A DNA stretch of 64,000 nt from Siphonodentalium dalli (lineage: Eukaryota; Mollusca; Scaphopoda; Gadilida; Siphonodentaliidae). A program made the translations under genes and the position numbers. The DNA is taken from contig CP136062.1 of assembly GCA_032622095.1 (NCBI GenBank), forward strand, positions 15,529,710-15,593,709, given 5' to 3'. The stretch's first letter is position 1; each line of letters opens with the position of its first letter. Under the pieces are notes generated by a model. The model was not told where the DNA came from, did no database searches, and was given only the letters and a program-made list of their open reading frames with translations. Positions 11,680 through 23,269 of this stretch are shown in pieces.

Positions 11680-12540
11680 CTTTATTTGTGAAATTTAATG
11701 ATTATTTTCATTAAGAAAGGCAACTACCCATAAATAATTATCAAAATTTGAGGATTTTCATGCCATGTCTGTTGTTCAATGAACAATTGGGCTGAGATGA
11801 GTTGTGGGTCATGGGTTCATGAATTATTCTAACAGTTCTTGGTACCGAAAGGGGAAAAACTAAAATAATATTTTCAACCTCTCAAATGTATTATAATCCC
11901 TTGTGCTCAGATTCTACATACAATAAAGATGAAGATTTTGCCATTTTGACTGGATTTATGAAAAGCGTGCGTCTCCCCCTTAAGATGCACTTTGTGTTCT
12001 GTCTATGTACTAGTATACAATACACTACTAGTGCTGAATTATTCAATTAGATTATACGCACTTGTAAGAGAGTTGCTATCTGTTCCTTTCTTTCTGTCAC
12101 TCTGACTCATTTGATAATACTATATAGTCCAAGTTAACATGTGAATGATGTGATATTCGGAATAACTGAAAGATTAAAAAAATCCAATCTATTAACCTTT
12201 TGGCTGCTAATATGTCAGTACTCGGTATGGATGTTAAAATGTCACACAGTGTGCCATACGTGAGTACGAACCTACTACAGCATACATGGGGTTGCTCATT
12301 ATTAATAGCATCAACTAAGAGACATATTACATGGGAACAATTGTATCTTATAGTTTGATAACGTGTATAATCTTCCAGGATTGTGAATGAGAAAAGCCAT
12401 TTCACAGAGTCAGTGTTAATGTTTTTCGATATTCCCGTTATATTTTTCGAAGTACATTATTGGACTATAATGTCAATGGCTTTGCACACAATATCAGTCA
12501 GCAGTGAAGAAGTTAATAATATAAGTTATCTATAGGTTGT
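11680..12540. other. No recognisable feature
   Basis: Mixed AT-rich sequence; the 102-codon minus-strand frame at 12097-12405 shows no recognisable domain. Confidence 0.4.
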
Positions 12541-12555
12541 TTCCATATTGGCAGA

Positions 12556-12632
12556 GTTATGAGGCCGACATCTGTCGTATTGGCCTGAGGCCACAGGCCG
12601 GGGGCTAATACGACAGACCGACGCCTCATAAC
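12556..12632. repeat. Hairpin element H1 (first copy)
   Basis: GTTATGAGGC, then CGACATCTGTCGTATT, pairs with AATACGACAGACCGACG and GCCTCATAAC. The loop is GC-rich (GGCCTGAGGCCACAGGCC). The same hairpin recurs 374 bases on, at 12930-13006. Confidence 0.75.
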
Positions 12633-12929
12633 TTGTTTATGGAAAAAAAATTATACCAACCGGGAGAGATGATAAAACTGTTTTCCCACCGGTGAGATAA
12701 CTATAGCTAAGCTCTCCCTCAGAAACCAAAATAATAGTCAAATTATAAGCCAACAAGGACCATAACTCTGGTAAAAAGAGGCGGACGGAACCAAAATTTG
12801 AACTTGACCTGTATATTCATGAGTAATCGATATACAGTAATGCCCTAAGTAATCGACTCCTTAAACACAGCAGAATTATGGGTAACTTTTCAGGATTTAG
12901 TCGGAAATATGACTTGTTGCCATTGCCGA

Positions 12930-13006
12930 GTTATGAGGCCGACATCTGTCGTATTGGCCTGAGGCCACAGGCCGGGGGCTAATACGACAGACCGACGCCT
13001 CATAAC
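12930..13006. repeat. Hairpin element H1 (second copy)
   Basis: Duplicate of 12556-12632 produced by the 374 bp tandem duplication; stem and loop are unchanged. Confidence 0.75.
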
Positions 13007-13214
13007 TTGTTTATGGAAAAAAAATTATACCAACCGGGAGAGATGATAAAACTGTTTTCCCACCGGTGAGATAACTATAGCTAAGCTCTCCCTCAGAAAC
13101 CAAAATAATAGTCAAATTATAAGCCAACAAGGACCATAACTCTGGTAAAAAGAGGCGGACGGAACCAAAATTTGAACTTGACCTGTATATTCATGAGTAA
13201 TCGATATACAGTAA

Positions 13215-13403
13215 TGCCCTAAGTAATCGACTCCTTAAACACAGCAGAATTATGGGTAACTTTTCAGGATTTAGTTGGAAATATGACTTGTTGCCATTCA
13301 TCGGAAAGCTCTCGGGATGAGTGGCAACAAGCCATATTTCCGACTAAATCCTGAAAAGTTACCCATAATTCTGCTGTGGTTAAGGGGTCGATTACTTAGG
13401 GCA
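13215..13403. mobile_element. Foldback MITE with ~85 bp arms
   Basis: The arm beginning TGCCCTAAGTAATCGACTCC at 13215 is repeated in inverse orientation ending at 13403, with only a few differences and a short centre near 13300-13318. No transposase is present. In the first 374 bp unit only the left arm exists, cut by the duplication junction. A target-site duplication is not obvious. Confidence 0.75.
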
Positions 13404-13499
13404 ATCAGATAAAATGTCATACCATCAATACCAATAATTAGATAGTGGTGGCAGGAAGATGACCTGAAAATGACACCTGTCAATTCTCATGTTTTCTTG

Positions 13500-13700
13500 A
13501 AAGAAACATTTATGTACTTGTTCGGGTGCGTGAAACTGATTAGTTAGTATTCAGCTACTATGACAACTGGATGAATGTAACATTCTACTAACATCGCCAA
13601 ATTTTTGAAGCTAATCAACCATACCACTCCATAGAAAACATCGTCTGAACTACACTCAATTGTAAATATTTTCTACTCGATTCGGGACACATCTATCTGC
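13500..13700 (-). repeat. Dispersed repeat X (reverse copy)
   Basis: Reverse-complement similarity to 55680-55870: GACGATGTTTTCTATGGAGT, GTTAGTAGAATGTTACA, CTGAATACTAACT and CAGTTTC blocks are in order in both. Function and class are unknown. Confidence 0.65.
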
Positions 13701-13884
13701 TATATTAAAACTAACAAAAATGATTTTGCCATCGAGAGTCACTGCATTTTATTCATCTTTTAGAATGACAGTGTGTGTTGTCAATTTGGATATACTATTT
13801 GTAAAAAATTACTACTTTGAACAAGAGTATTCTCCATTTCTATTTGATTACCATACAGGAGTGTTTCTCATCACTTTAAACTTT

Positions 13885-13918
13885 TTGTATCATACTATTA
13901 TTATTATTATTATTATCT
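13885..13918. repeat. (ATT)n microsatellite
   Basis: About six perfect ATT repeats directly before a type E element. Confidence 0.7.
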
Positions 13919-13919
13919 G

Positions 13920-14165
13920 ATTCTGAAACTAAATTTATCACATGGAAACCAAAATAATGGGCAAATTCTAAATTGACAAGGACCATAACTCTGGCTAAAA
14001 TGGGTGGACCAAACCCAAATTTGAACTTAAGCTGTATTTTCATGTGAGTTATCCACATAGGAAATTTTAAAACTATCAGATAACTAAAACTATATATAAA
14101 GTGATAATCCAGAAATCATCTGGGACAGACGGACGGACTTCTGATTTCTATAGTCCCCGAAAAGA
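13920..14165 (+). mobile_element. Type E repeat fragment
   Basis: Contains 'ggaccataactctggctaaaa', AACCCAAATTTGAAC and a final GACAGACGGACGGAC run, like other type E copies. Ends without a clear terminal hairpin. Confidence 0.5.
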
Positions 14166-14720
14166 AATTTCAGGAGATAATAAGCTAAAGTGTTCACAGA
14201 AATTTATGTACACTTTACCAGGAAACAAATGGAAATCTTGTTTGTGTATTGGTATATAATTACCCAAACTTTACCAGAAAAAATGTAGTGCTTCACAGGA
14301 GATGGGTTTTAATATATGCTCCCGTCCCTCCTGCTATGATGAGTATGTGGAGTTTGTGGACTGTAATCATTATAGCACTAAAGTCAACATTTTTTTAAAC
14401 AATCTGAATGTTACTTTTGCTAGTAGCAAATACTATGGAGTGAAAATACAGTAAGAATTCCATCCAAAAAGGAAAAAAAAACATTAACTTTCATCAATCA
14501 TATTTATGCATTTCATTAATTGTAATATATTGTTATGGGTCGCACATGTCTTAACTCAGAAGTCTAAAATGCACCCACCTGATAACTTATGAGTGTTAAA
14601 AACTTCTTTCATCAAAATTGCTGCTGTGAAGAACTGTATAATATTTTTTGCTGTATTTTTCATTCATAAATGTGTGATACCATTGAAAACAGTTTTAACA
14701 GCAACGCTAAGCCGTAGAAA
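14166..14720. other. No recognisable feature
   Basis: AT-rich; no gene or repeat relation recognised. Confidence 0.4.
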
Positions 14721-14721
14721 A

Positions 14722-14815
14722 ATATATTATCCAGAAACCAAAAGCGAACGGACGCAGGGATGAACCAATAACATAACATGTCCCAATTTTAAAAACGGGA
14801 GTATAAAAAGTGAAA
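14722..14815 (+). mobile_element. Type E repeat, 3' end
   Basis: GCGAACGGACGCAGGGATG, then AACCAATAACATAACATG and a TTTTAAAAACGGGAGTATAAAA tail match the ends near 4030-4115. Only about 90 bases are kept. Confidence 0.5.
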
Positions 14816-15550
14816 ATAATCTATTCAACTATTGAAGGGTGCTTGATGTCAAGTTTATTCTAAAACTGCGTGTTTTAGCTGCAAAAATAGTGGAATATCT
14901 TGTTTGATTGATATGTATGTTCATTTCTTTAACAAGTTTCCACAGAAATATTTTGGTAAAATTTTGTCATTAAACCATTGCTTAAAATGCAGTTTTCTTC
15001 TATGATTTTGGTGATTTGTCAACTGCCAAATGGGTCATGAATTTTATAACCCAATACAAACAATAACATGAACCAATGTCACATCTTCTTGACCTAGATG
15101 ACTAAAATTATTAGAACAGGCGTGCATGCCTTTAAGAATATGGCCACAGACTAATCGATTGATAATTCACAGGTGGCATATTGGGCTAACTCACATTGCT
15201 GCATGGTATTAATTATATCCAAACCAGTCAAGAATCCATATATTTTTTGGGACACCCCAGGGTCAATTTAATTTTTTAATTTGTTATAGTTATACTGGGT
15301 AGTTTTTGTATAGCATTCCCTACCAATACTATTTTTTTATTTTAAATTGGTTAGCAGAAATTGGAAATTGCATTGCAAGTCGTGATACAAATTCAGTTAA
15401 ATCGAGCTCTGAGGAATTTCGGGACATTTGGCCTTCCAGAGTTCTGGCGCCCTCACCTGTAACAGGTTTCAAAACAGCCCTGGATCGTTCCCTGATCCTA
15501 ATTTCAGAAAAATTATTTATGAATATAAGAAATGAATGTAGTTTGAGTGT
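14816..15550. other. No recognisable feature
   Basis: Open frame 15306-15560 (84 codons) has no identifiable domain. Nothing else recognised. Confidence 0.4.
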
Positions 15551-15552
15551 GT

Positions 15553-15652
15553 TTTATTGAAGAGTATGGCGCTGTGGCCCATTGGAGCACATTCAAGTGT
15601 GAACCGCTTCAAATAATGACTGCAGGGCCATACCATTCAATAAAACACTAAC
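15553..15652 (+). repeat. Possible tRNA-derived SINE remnant
   Basis: GGCGCTGTGGCCCATTGGAG followed by CAC and, about 35 bases on, CGCTTCAAATAATG is loosely like an A-box and B-box pair. Both boxes are imperfect. The call is tentative. Confidence 0.25.
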
Positions 15653-16265
15653 AAACTATATTTATTTCATAATTTTCTTTGTCTGGGATAATCATTCCAT
15701 TCAATATGCCCATTCCTGGCCGGCAGAAATTAATAAAATCCACCAATGTTTGCAGGAATGTCTTCTTTAATTGTCATTGAAACTATAAATAATCACTTAC
15801 AAGTCACATCTAGCAGTTCCAAAACTTCTAATTCTGTACATAGACCTCTGACCACATGTATATACACCATTCTGAAATGACAAGGGCAGATAAATTATTT
15901 TAGAATGAAATTATGTAAAGTACAAATAGCTTTGGTCATGATGTTGATTGCTATGTTGAAAATGATATATAACAATCTATTTAAAGGGAGACTGTACCTA
16001 AATCCAGCCATATATGAGGCCATCTCTTATTATACTCAACAGAAATGATCTAATCTATATACCGGTATATAAAAACCTGCCATCTGTGAGTGTATCTTTG
16101 TGTGTGTGAGGGTGTGTGTGTATAACTCGGTCATGTTTTTGGCGCATTTATTAACTTTTCAACCATGGGCCCAATGTGGCCCAGATTTGGATCAAGGCCT
16201 ACTAGTACTAGTAGTACATGTATATTGGGTTATAAAAGATGACTCACAAAAATGGTCTTTTTTTA
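15653..16265. other. No gene; short GT-rich tract
   Basis: A (TG)n-like tract lies at about 16084-16124, just after an ACCGGTATATAAAAACC segment. No coding pattern is seen. Confidence 0.4.
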
Positions 16266-16266
16266 A

Positions 16267-16406
16267 GGCGTCATGGTTTATTGACAGGCCGACAAGAATG
16301 ATTAACAGCCCAAGGGCCTATTAGAGGCCCGAGATGCAGCCAAGGGCCACTAATAGGCCCGAGGGCTGTTAATAATTCTGGAGGGCCGTTAATAAACCAT
16401 GACGCC
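16267..16406. repeat. Hairpin element H2
   Basis: GGCGTCATGGTTTATT at the left pairs with AATAAACCATGACGCC at the right; inner parts (GATTAACAGCCC / GGGCTGTTAATAAT, GGGCCTATTAGAGGCC / GGCCACTAATAGGCCC) also pair, so the whole 140 bases folds on itself. Confidence 0.75.
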
Positions 16407-16811
16407 AGACAAAATCATGTTATTACTATTATTACCACTCTGTCCTCATGTGATCACGTGATCGGTGACTTTACCGGAAGTGGGTGTTAATGGAACAAAG
16501 CCTCATTAACACCCGCTTACGCTCAAATTCGCCTCAAAATTATGGAATCTTAATATCGTGCGGGTAAAATACTGACTTACTATAAATCTACAAGAGAACG
16601 CGCTCTAAAGTGGTAATAATCATTTGTTGTGCTGTGGTGAAATATGGTCCCAGCCATAAGACTTTGTGTAAGTGGATGTTCATTCAGACTTGTCAGCTGA
16701 CAAGGAGTCTTGAAAATAGGAAAGAGAACAACCACATTGAAGACGAATGACAAACGATGACAGACAGTTGTGCCGTGGCCAGCAATGTGGAGACTGGTAC
16801 ATGTGCGTTAT
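16407..16811. other. No gene; two short palindromes
   Basis: GTGATCACGTGATC near 16450 is a short palindrome, and GGGTGTTAATG faces CATTAACACCC at 16481-16514. No coding pattern is seen. Confidence 0.4.
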
Positions 16812-19560
16812 AGTCCAGTGCATTTATGGTTTCACCTCAAACTAATTGCAACACAAAGTTTCTCATGGGAATAAGTGCTTTAACCCTTTACCCAACAGAA
16901 GGGCCCTGTGCCAATGCATTCTCTTATATATGCGAGTCGACCATAGGTCGCCTCGCATATATAAGAGAATGCATTGGCTTAACACATTAAAAATTATAAA
17001 ATTGTTAAAGAATGTAAGAAAAAATGGTAAAAAGTGTTAAAAAAAGATTTTTTTTAGGCCAATGCATTCTCTTATATATGCGAGGCGACCTATGGTCGAC
17101 TCGCATATATAAGAGAATGCATTGGCACAGGGCATAACTGTAACTATCACAATGTGGTCAAGGAGCCGGTTCCAATGATATCCATATTTGTATGGTTCTA
17201 TTGAGACAGACTGAAGATATTTTAGGCTGTTGAAGCTTTATTTGGCCGGTTTTGGCCGGTTTTTTGGGTAAAGGGTTAACCAATCACAAACAACATACTA
17301 AAAATCAAAAAGAATCAAGAAATGCGAAATTGATGAATTTTGTAAAATAAATTTGTCAAAATTTGATATTAAAAAATACTAAACTTATGGCTTTTCAAGA
17401 ATGTTTATAAAAAACTATATTTCACAATGCCTTCCATTTATATATCCAATTTGTAGAGTACACAACCCTGATTACGGAACAGAAAATCTTTCCCAGATAC
17501 GTTGAGTATTTTTTTAGTTATGTGCCTCCAAATTTGGAGTTTATCTAATTTCGGAGCCTCAATTTCTAAAAATTAGTTAAAATCCTTTTTTTATGGTCTT
17601 GTATTTTAAAAACTAAAGAAAAATGAAGGAATTTCTTGTTGTTTTAGTCATTTCCTCTCTAGGTTGTACACAAAATATGTTCTCTTTATGCATCTATGAT
17701 TGAGAGGACAAAAATATTCTTAAACAAAATGTGTGTTCCACCATTGTATGGACAGCCAAATTTGCCTGTCGTCCAGACCAGCGTGATGAAATAGCATATT
17801 TGAGGTCATACAACTTAATAAATATATATCCATTTTCCCTTTATTTCTCATAATCACTTAAGTATACATGGTTAAACACACTGTGAAGGAAATTCCAGAA
17901 AATAAAATTATGGCCCTTTGAATCTTGAGAATTGACTCTTTTATAAAAAATGCCATTTTGGGTGTTTTTGTCCATTTTTAAAGGTTTTTGTGAAAATTGT
18001 GAAAACAATGTGTGTTTAATGTGTACAATCATTTGAACTTTCCTCCTAAAACACTTCAGTGTCGATATAATAGCCTTAATTATATTGGATATGCCAATGA
18101 ATGTCACTGAATTTCACAAATTTTTTTGGAAACTGATGCCAAATTTGAATATCTGAATATAAATGGGGTAGGGGAGCCATATTGACAAAATCTCAGAAAA
18201 CATGGACCTTGATGCATAAAACTTTATTATCACCAGCTCCTACAATCATTATTATTTGATGCAGAGTATACTGCTTCCTGTTTTGATGTTCATATTTAGA
18301 GCTACGATCCTTTTTGTTGCAACTTGATGACGAAATGGTGAATTATTTCCGGGTTGTTCTATATAACAAGCTCATAAAGTTCTAAATAAACCTCCACTAA
18401 ACTACCGGTACTAAACTTTTTATTATGCAAGAATAATCTACACAAAATGGAATAAAACAACCCTTTGTCTCCAATGACTAGAATATGGCGGCAAGATCAT
18501 AGCCTTTTGTGATTTGCACTGATTTCACCTACCCCATTATCAATGTTCAAATATGGAGTAAGTTTCTTGAAAAACATGTGAAATCCAGTGACTGTTCAAT
18601 GTTGAATTAGCATAACCAGTGTAATCCTATTTTTCCAACACTAAGTGTTTTAGGAGGAACATTCAAATGATTTTACACATTGAACACTACGGTAATTGTA
18701 TTCATTGTTTATATTTACTATTTGTGCCAGAAAAACATTAAAAATGGACAAAAACACCCCAAAACAGTCCAAAATGGCATTTTTTGGAAAAGAGTCAATA
18801 CTAAGGATTCACAGGGCCGTAAAGTTGATTTTGGCACATCTTTAGCAACTCCAGCACAGTGTATTTAACCTAGTACACTTACATGTAAGAGGTTATGAGA
18901 AATACAGGGCATATGGATATCAATTTATTGAGTTGTATGACCTCAAATATGCTATTTCATCACACCAGTTCTGTGTCACAAGGCAAGTATGGCAAAGTCC
19001 ATAGAATGGGACACACATTTTGTTCTCAATCATAGATGCATGAAGTAATAATTTTTTGTGCACAATATATTGAGGCAACTAATACAACAGCAAGTCATCC
19101 CTTCATTTTTCTCTAGTTTTTAAAATACTAGACCATAAAATATGGATTTTAGCTAATTCCTGGAAATTGAGGCTCCGAAATTAGACAAACTCCCAATTTT
19201 GGAGGCACATAACTCGTAAAATACTCAACGTATCTGGAAAATGTTTTCTGTTATGTAATCACGATTGTGTACTCAACAAAAAGATATATGAATCGAATGG
19301 AAAGACATGTGAAATAAAGTTTTTTTATAAACATCATTGAAAAGCTATAAATTGAGTCATTTAGTTTTACCAAATTTTTATTTATTTCACAAAATTTACC
19401 AATTTCGCTTTCTTGATCCTTTTTTATTTTTAGTGGGCCTATGTTGTTTATATTTGGTTAATAGACATAATCCTGCTCAGAAACATTGTGTTGCAATTAG
19501 TAATTTAGTTTGAGGTTTGGCACTGTTTTCTCATAAATGCGCTGGACAGTGGACTATTAG
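16812..19560. repeat. Large inverted repeat, arms ~1 kb
   Basis: The left arm (16812-18186, including a 400 base inserted MITE) and right arm (18530-19560) are reverse complements with many small differences. Matching landmarks include TAGTCCAGTGCATTTATG at 16812 with its partner near 19550, GATGAAATAGCATATTTGAG at 17787 with its partner near 18955, and TCCTCCTAAAACACTT at 18041 with its partner near 18650. The loop is about 340 bases and holds no gene. Whether this is a foldback transposon or an inverted duplication cannot be told from one copy. Confidence 0.85.
16880..17279. mobile_element. piggyBac-like MITE, TTAA target
   Basis: Bounded by TTAACCCTTTACCCAA and its exact reverse complement. 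Inside are two long hairpins (16911-16980 and 17058-17129) that are themselves reverse complements, each with CCAATGCATTCTCTTATATA stems. A CCCTTT start next to TTAA is typical of piggyBac-type ends. The opposite arm of the large inverted repeat holds a single intact TTAA at 19458-19461 where this element lies, which acts as an empty-site control. Confidence 0.85.
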
Positions 19561-20574
19561 TATTACTAGTACTATAGCCTTTAATTTATCAACAATGATG
19601 ACAACATCTTGGACCGATTGTGCTATATTTATATGATCTTGATAACATGTCGTTCACGATCATAGACGAATAAAGATTCGAATACGCCCAATAATGACTA
19701 TGACTCTGTACCATTGCAAGTTAACAGATACCACGAAATTGTGTAACTTCAAGTATAAATTTTGAGCAAAGGTGAAAAGTAATCACTATGACACTAGTCA
19801 CCAAAAGAATAGTTGAATAGTTTGTGAGAATCTAAGTTCTATAACGTATGTTATACTTACAATTCAAGTCTAAAGCGATGCGTTATTCTCACTCTCAGTG
19901 TCTTTCCGAATCTTCGTGTTAACCTTGAATTTGTTTTACCAAAACTTCATATTATATGTACGCAGTAAACAATGACGTTTTACACTCACGAGTTCCCAAA
20001 ATGAACATTTACTTCCTGGTTTTTCATAAATATAAAGTGATTCTTTCTCTGTAAAATAATATTGCAACATGTCATCATGATGTTCTTAGTAAAACACATT
20101 CATAATAAATTCATTTTAATTATGAAACAGTTTCATTATAAGATAAAGGCAATTATGTCCACTATGAACCCTTTGAAAAGAGTCCATTGTCTCAACGTTG
20201 CACACAAGCACACGGGTTTTTATTTTTAGTCCTATATATCGCTCAAAGTTAAGTAAATTATCTAGGCATCCGTACATTCTCTTGATAAGTCGTGTTTCTG
20301 AATGATGTGAGTTAGTTTTAGTGTAACATGTTGCTATGTGTATACACATCGTTATATATTATACCTTGCAATTAATATGCAATATGAGACAGATCGAATC
20401 AGACAGCGAATTAACGTGGTGTACAAAATCATGCAATTTATTCGAAGCTGAGTAATTTCGAAATGGTGAACCCAAACTATGTGATAAAGATCAATATGTA
20501 GCAGTAAGTTAGGCAACTATACTGAAAAATAGATATATGCATACCCAAACTGACCCACACGTTATATATATCTA
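19561..20574. other. No recognisable feature
   Basis: Mixed sequence with no domain-bearing frame or repeat relation noticed. Confidence 0.4.
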
Positions 20575-20594
20575 CCGCGCGTGTACACGCGCGG
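20575..20594. repeat. Perfect GC-rich palindrome, Z-DNA-like
   Basis: CCGCGCGTGTACACGCGCGG is a perfect 20 bp palindrome with an 18 bp core of strictly alternating purine and pyrimidine, sitting in AT-rich surroundings. Confidence 0.8.
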
Positions 20595-20599
20595 GGATT

Positions 20600-21400
20600 A
20601 AATTACGTATGAGGAGAAACCCTCCAGAAATGTTACCCTGTATAGCCTAAGATAATTTCATGTTCATTTAGAGCAATATAGCGGTTGTATCTAGCTCAGA
20701 AGAGTATTCCTAGCTATCCATTAATTTTGCAGAATTATGTCAAAAATACCATGTGTACACGTAGGCCTATACTTATAAATAACAGTACCGGTAACTAACA
20801 TATCGATCGGGTAGGCCTATACATACGCTATTGTAGATCCAATATTTTGGCCCGTAACCCGGCCGGTCTTCTGTCCATGTAGCCTGATACATGTAGGTTC
20901 GGTTCAGTAGATAACCTAACTCAATAAGCAGTGGGGCACCAATCCACTGCTGAACCTTAACACGAAAAGTTGCCGGATCTCAGGACTGTGTTGATCTGGC
21001 ATTGCGTAGTTGCACCCCGGTCATGCACCGAAATGGCACCGCCGGTATAAACTTAAAAATATTTTCACTTGGAAATTTCTATCAGCTGCCGTTCGTGCTA
21101 TGCAATTATTCAACTCCCATGTGTTAGTGGCATAATTTGTTCACTAAACATTGCGAGATACGGGTAAAGACTACAGTACTATCCATAGCTACTAAATCCA
21201 ATGTGCTGTAATCATCGTAGGCCAACACACGGTAAACTTTTGGTAGTAAGTAGATGGTCGAAATGCACTGACATTTTTGTGAAAAATAAAATAAACTTAC
21301 TTGAAAAATAAAATATACATTCTTGGCAACAAAATTTCAAGGATGTATATATTATTTTCAATCTTGAACTGGCTTGTAATTTTTTTTTTATATGGTCAGG
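20600..21400. other. No recognisable feature
   Basis: Contains two GTAGGCCTATAC motifs (near 20763 and 20811). No gene seen. Confidence 0.4.
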
Positions 21401-21414
21401 TTTGAAACACCTCT

Positions 21415-21500
21415 TGTACCTCAATTTGTACCTTGTAGGCCCTACCTCAATTTGTACCTTGTACCTCAATTTTTACCTCAATGTGGACCTCAATTTGGAC
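21415..21500. repeat. Short TACCTCAATTTG tandem
   Basis: Five variants of ACCTCAATTTG[TG] follow one another, with TACCTTG spacers in the first half. The frame 21392-21592 is generated by it. Confidence 0.6.
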
Positions 21501-21819
21501 GGGATTTCACAACACATCAGTCGATCTACAATGATATTCAGCATGATAGCTCTCTAATCGATATTTTATTTTATGTTCATCTCAAAATTTGACCACCAAA
21601 ACTATGTTTAGAAATTTCTCACAACTTAGTATATCTCATCATTACTTTCATACATGTATATTAATTCTTATTCTTAAGTGATGCACTAATCGGCAATTGT
21701 AAATATGAATATTTGGGTTGATTTGCAATTATGCATTGATCTTGCATATGGAGAATAACAACAGCCTTGATCCAAAATACCTGGACAATGAAGTTGGAGA
21801 TGATGTGACTAATTTGACC

Positions 21820-22030
21820 ATAGGTAAACATAGTGTCAACGTCCAAATTGACCACTCGTCGTCCGTCCGTCTGTCCATAGACAATTTACGCATAATGCGA
21901 TAACTGAAACATTTTCTATCTGATCGCAACCAAATTTGTGAGTGTCTCAGCCCAAAATACAGATCGAGTTCGAATATGAGTTTGATCCGACTGTTTTTAA
22001 CTGAGTTATGGCCCTTTTTCGAAAAATATA
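21820..22030 (-). mobile_element. Family B element, reversed 3' part
   Basis: Read on the minus strand: a 'gggccataactcag' unit, ATTCGAACTCGATCTGTATT, a GGACAGACGGACGGACGACG run, then TATGTTTACC. This matches the ends at 57419 and 58531, but the second half of the terminal hairpin is degraded. Confidence 0.6.
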
Positions 22031-22261
22031 TTCACTTTTAAAAAAAAATTAGATTGAGTTCCTTGCTTAATTAAAAAAAAAATATATATATATAAATATA
22101 AAACAAAATATAATAAAATATTTTTTGTTTAAAGTTAACAAAATTTGAAAAACTAACACCATTATAACTCTGCCAAGGGTACCCCGAGTCACCACACCAA
22201 ATTTGGTTTAAATCGGTCCAAATTATTGTGTTATGTACTGGTAAATTTGTTTGTAGCGACT
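22031..22261. other. AT-rich spacer with 'ATAACTCTG' fragment
   Basis: An (AT)n/(AAAT)n tract at about 22070-22120 is followed by CATTATAACTCTGCCAAG, a fragment of the dispersed 'ataactc' repeats. Confidence 0.4.
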
Positions 22262-22476
22262 TTAACCCTTTCAGTGCCAAGTCCGATTTTTGCATCAACA
22301 CATATTTCCTTGATCATTTTTCAAATTTGATGATTATAATAATGTGATACATTGATGGTAAAAGCTCTAAGAGCTCTTTCCATCAATGTATTACATTATT
22401 ATAATTAATAAATTTGAAAAATGATCAAGGAAATATGGGTTGATACAAAAATCGGACTTGGCACTGAAAGGGTTAA
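22262..22476. mobile_element. piggyBac-like MITE, near-perfect palindrome
   Basis: TTAACCCTTTCAGTGCCAAG at the left is repeated inversely at the right, ending GAAAGGGTTAA. The arms pair along almost the entire 215 bases, around a centre near AGCTCTAAGAGCTCT. The TTAA boundaries and CCCTTT start match 16880-17279 and 43274-43545. Confidence 0.85.
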
Positions 22477-22917
22477 ACCCCATTCACCAATTCCATCCCA
22501 TGCCTTTGGACTACTTAGCTATTGATAAGGCTATATTATTTTCTGATGTCTCTTATGCCAATGTGCAGATAAAGAAAGCTATGGTATCTAATTTAAAAAA
22601 AAGTTTCAACAATACACATCACATGATATTAACAGTAGACTAGAACATATGTGCTGCATTGCACAGCTGAGTATATCACTCTACAGATGGCCTGATGTCA
22701 GTATAAATGTTATTGGTTTAATAGAGATGCCAGCCTTCAATATAAACATTGCCTGTGATTTGTCGACAGCTCTGCTATATAATTGATATTAATGGGTCAG
22801 CAGCGAGGTGTCTTTATCTTGATGGGTGTTTTTGGTAGAATATGATACATCATGAGTGTAAACTTAAATTGGACTCTCTTAACCCAAGTATTCCATATCC
22901 AGGTCACCGTCTTCACA
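22477..22917. other. No recognisable feature
   Basis: No gene or repeat relation noticed. Confidence 0.4.
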
Positions 22918-22998
22918 TTTAACCCAAGGCTGTGGTGGTGCAGCATTACAGATCCTGTACCAGTGCATTCTCTTATATAAATGCGAGTGACCCATAAA
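22918..22998. mobile_element. TTAA MITE fragment
   Basis: TTTAACCCAAGG, GTGGTGCAGCATTA and AGTGCATTCTCTTATATAAA follow the order seen at the left end of 43274-43545. The other half is missing. Confidence 0.5.
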
Positions 22999-23079
22999 TT
23001 CCAATAATTTGTGTACATTTGTCTATAATAGTATATAACAATATACTCGACAATTCAACATAAAAACTCTCATTTATGA

Positions 23080-23152
23080 TTCCGATCATAGTAATTTACT
23101 ATCGCCAAGGGATGGGTTAACATCTGCTGATCGTTATCGGCCTCTCATTCAA
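23080..23152 (+). repeat. Dispersed repeat Y
   Basis: ACTATCGCCAAGGGATGG, then AACATCTGCTGATCG and ATCGGCCTCTC match the reverse complement of 56905-56985. Class unknown. Confidence 0.55.
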
Positions 23153-23269
23153 ATATCACAGTCTATTCATAGAAGTATCTGTTCCTCAGTTGAAAATTTG
23201 AAAGGCTTAATCTACTACTGATTTGATTGTATCATAAACAATAAGTCGCACCTTGGGTGCTGGAATATC

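Larger units (their letters stand above)
12554..13300. repeat. 374 bp direct tandem duplication
   Basis: Two nearly identical units start at 12554 and 12928. Each contains a hairpin element, an 'AACTCTGGTAAAAAGAGGCGG' type fragment, and a left MITE arm starting TGCCCTAAGTAATCGA at 12841 and 13215. Very few differences are visible (for example one base in the 'ggattta[g/t]tcgg' region), so the duplication looks recent. Confidence 0.85.
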
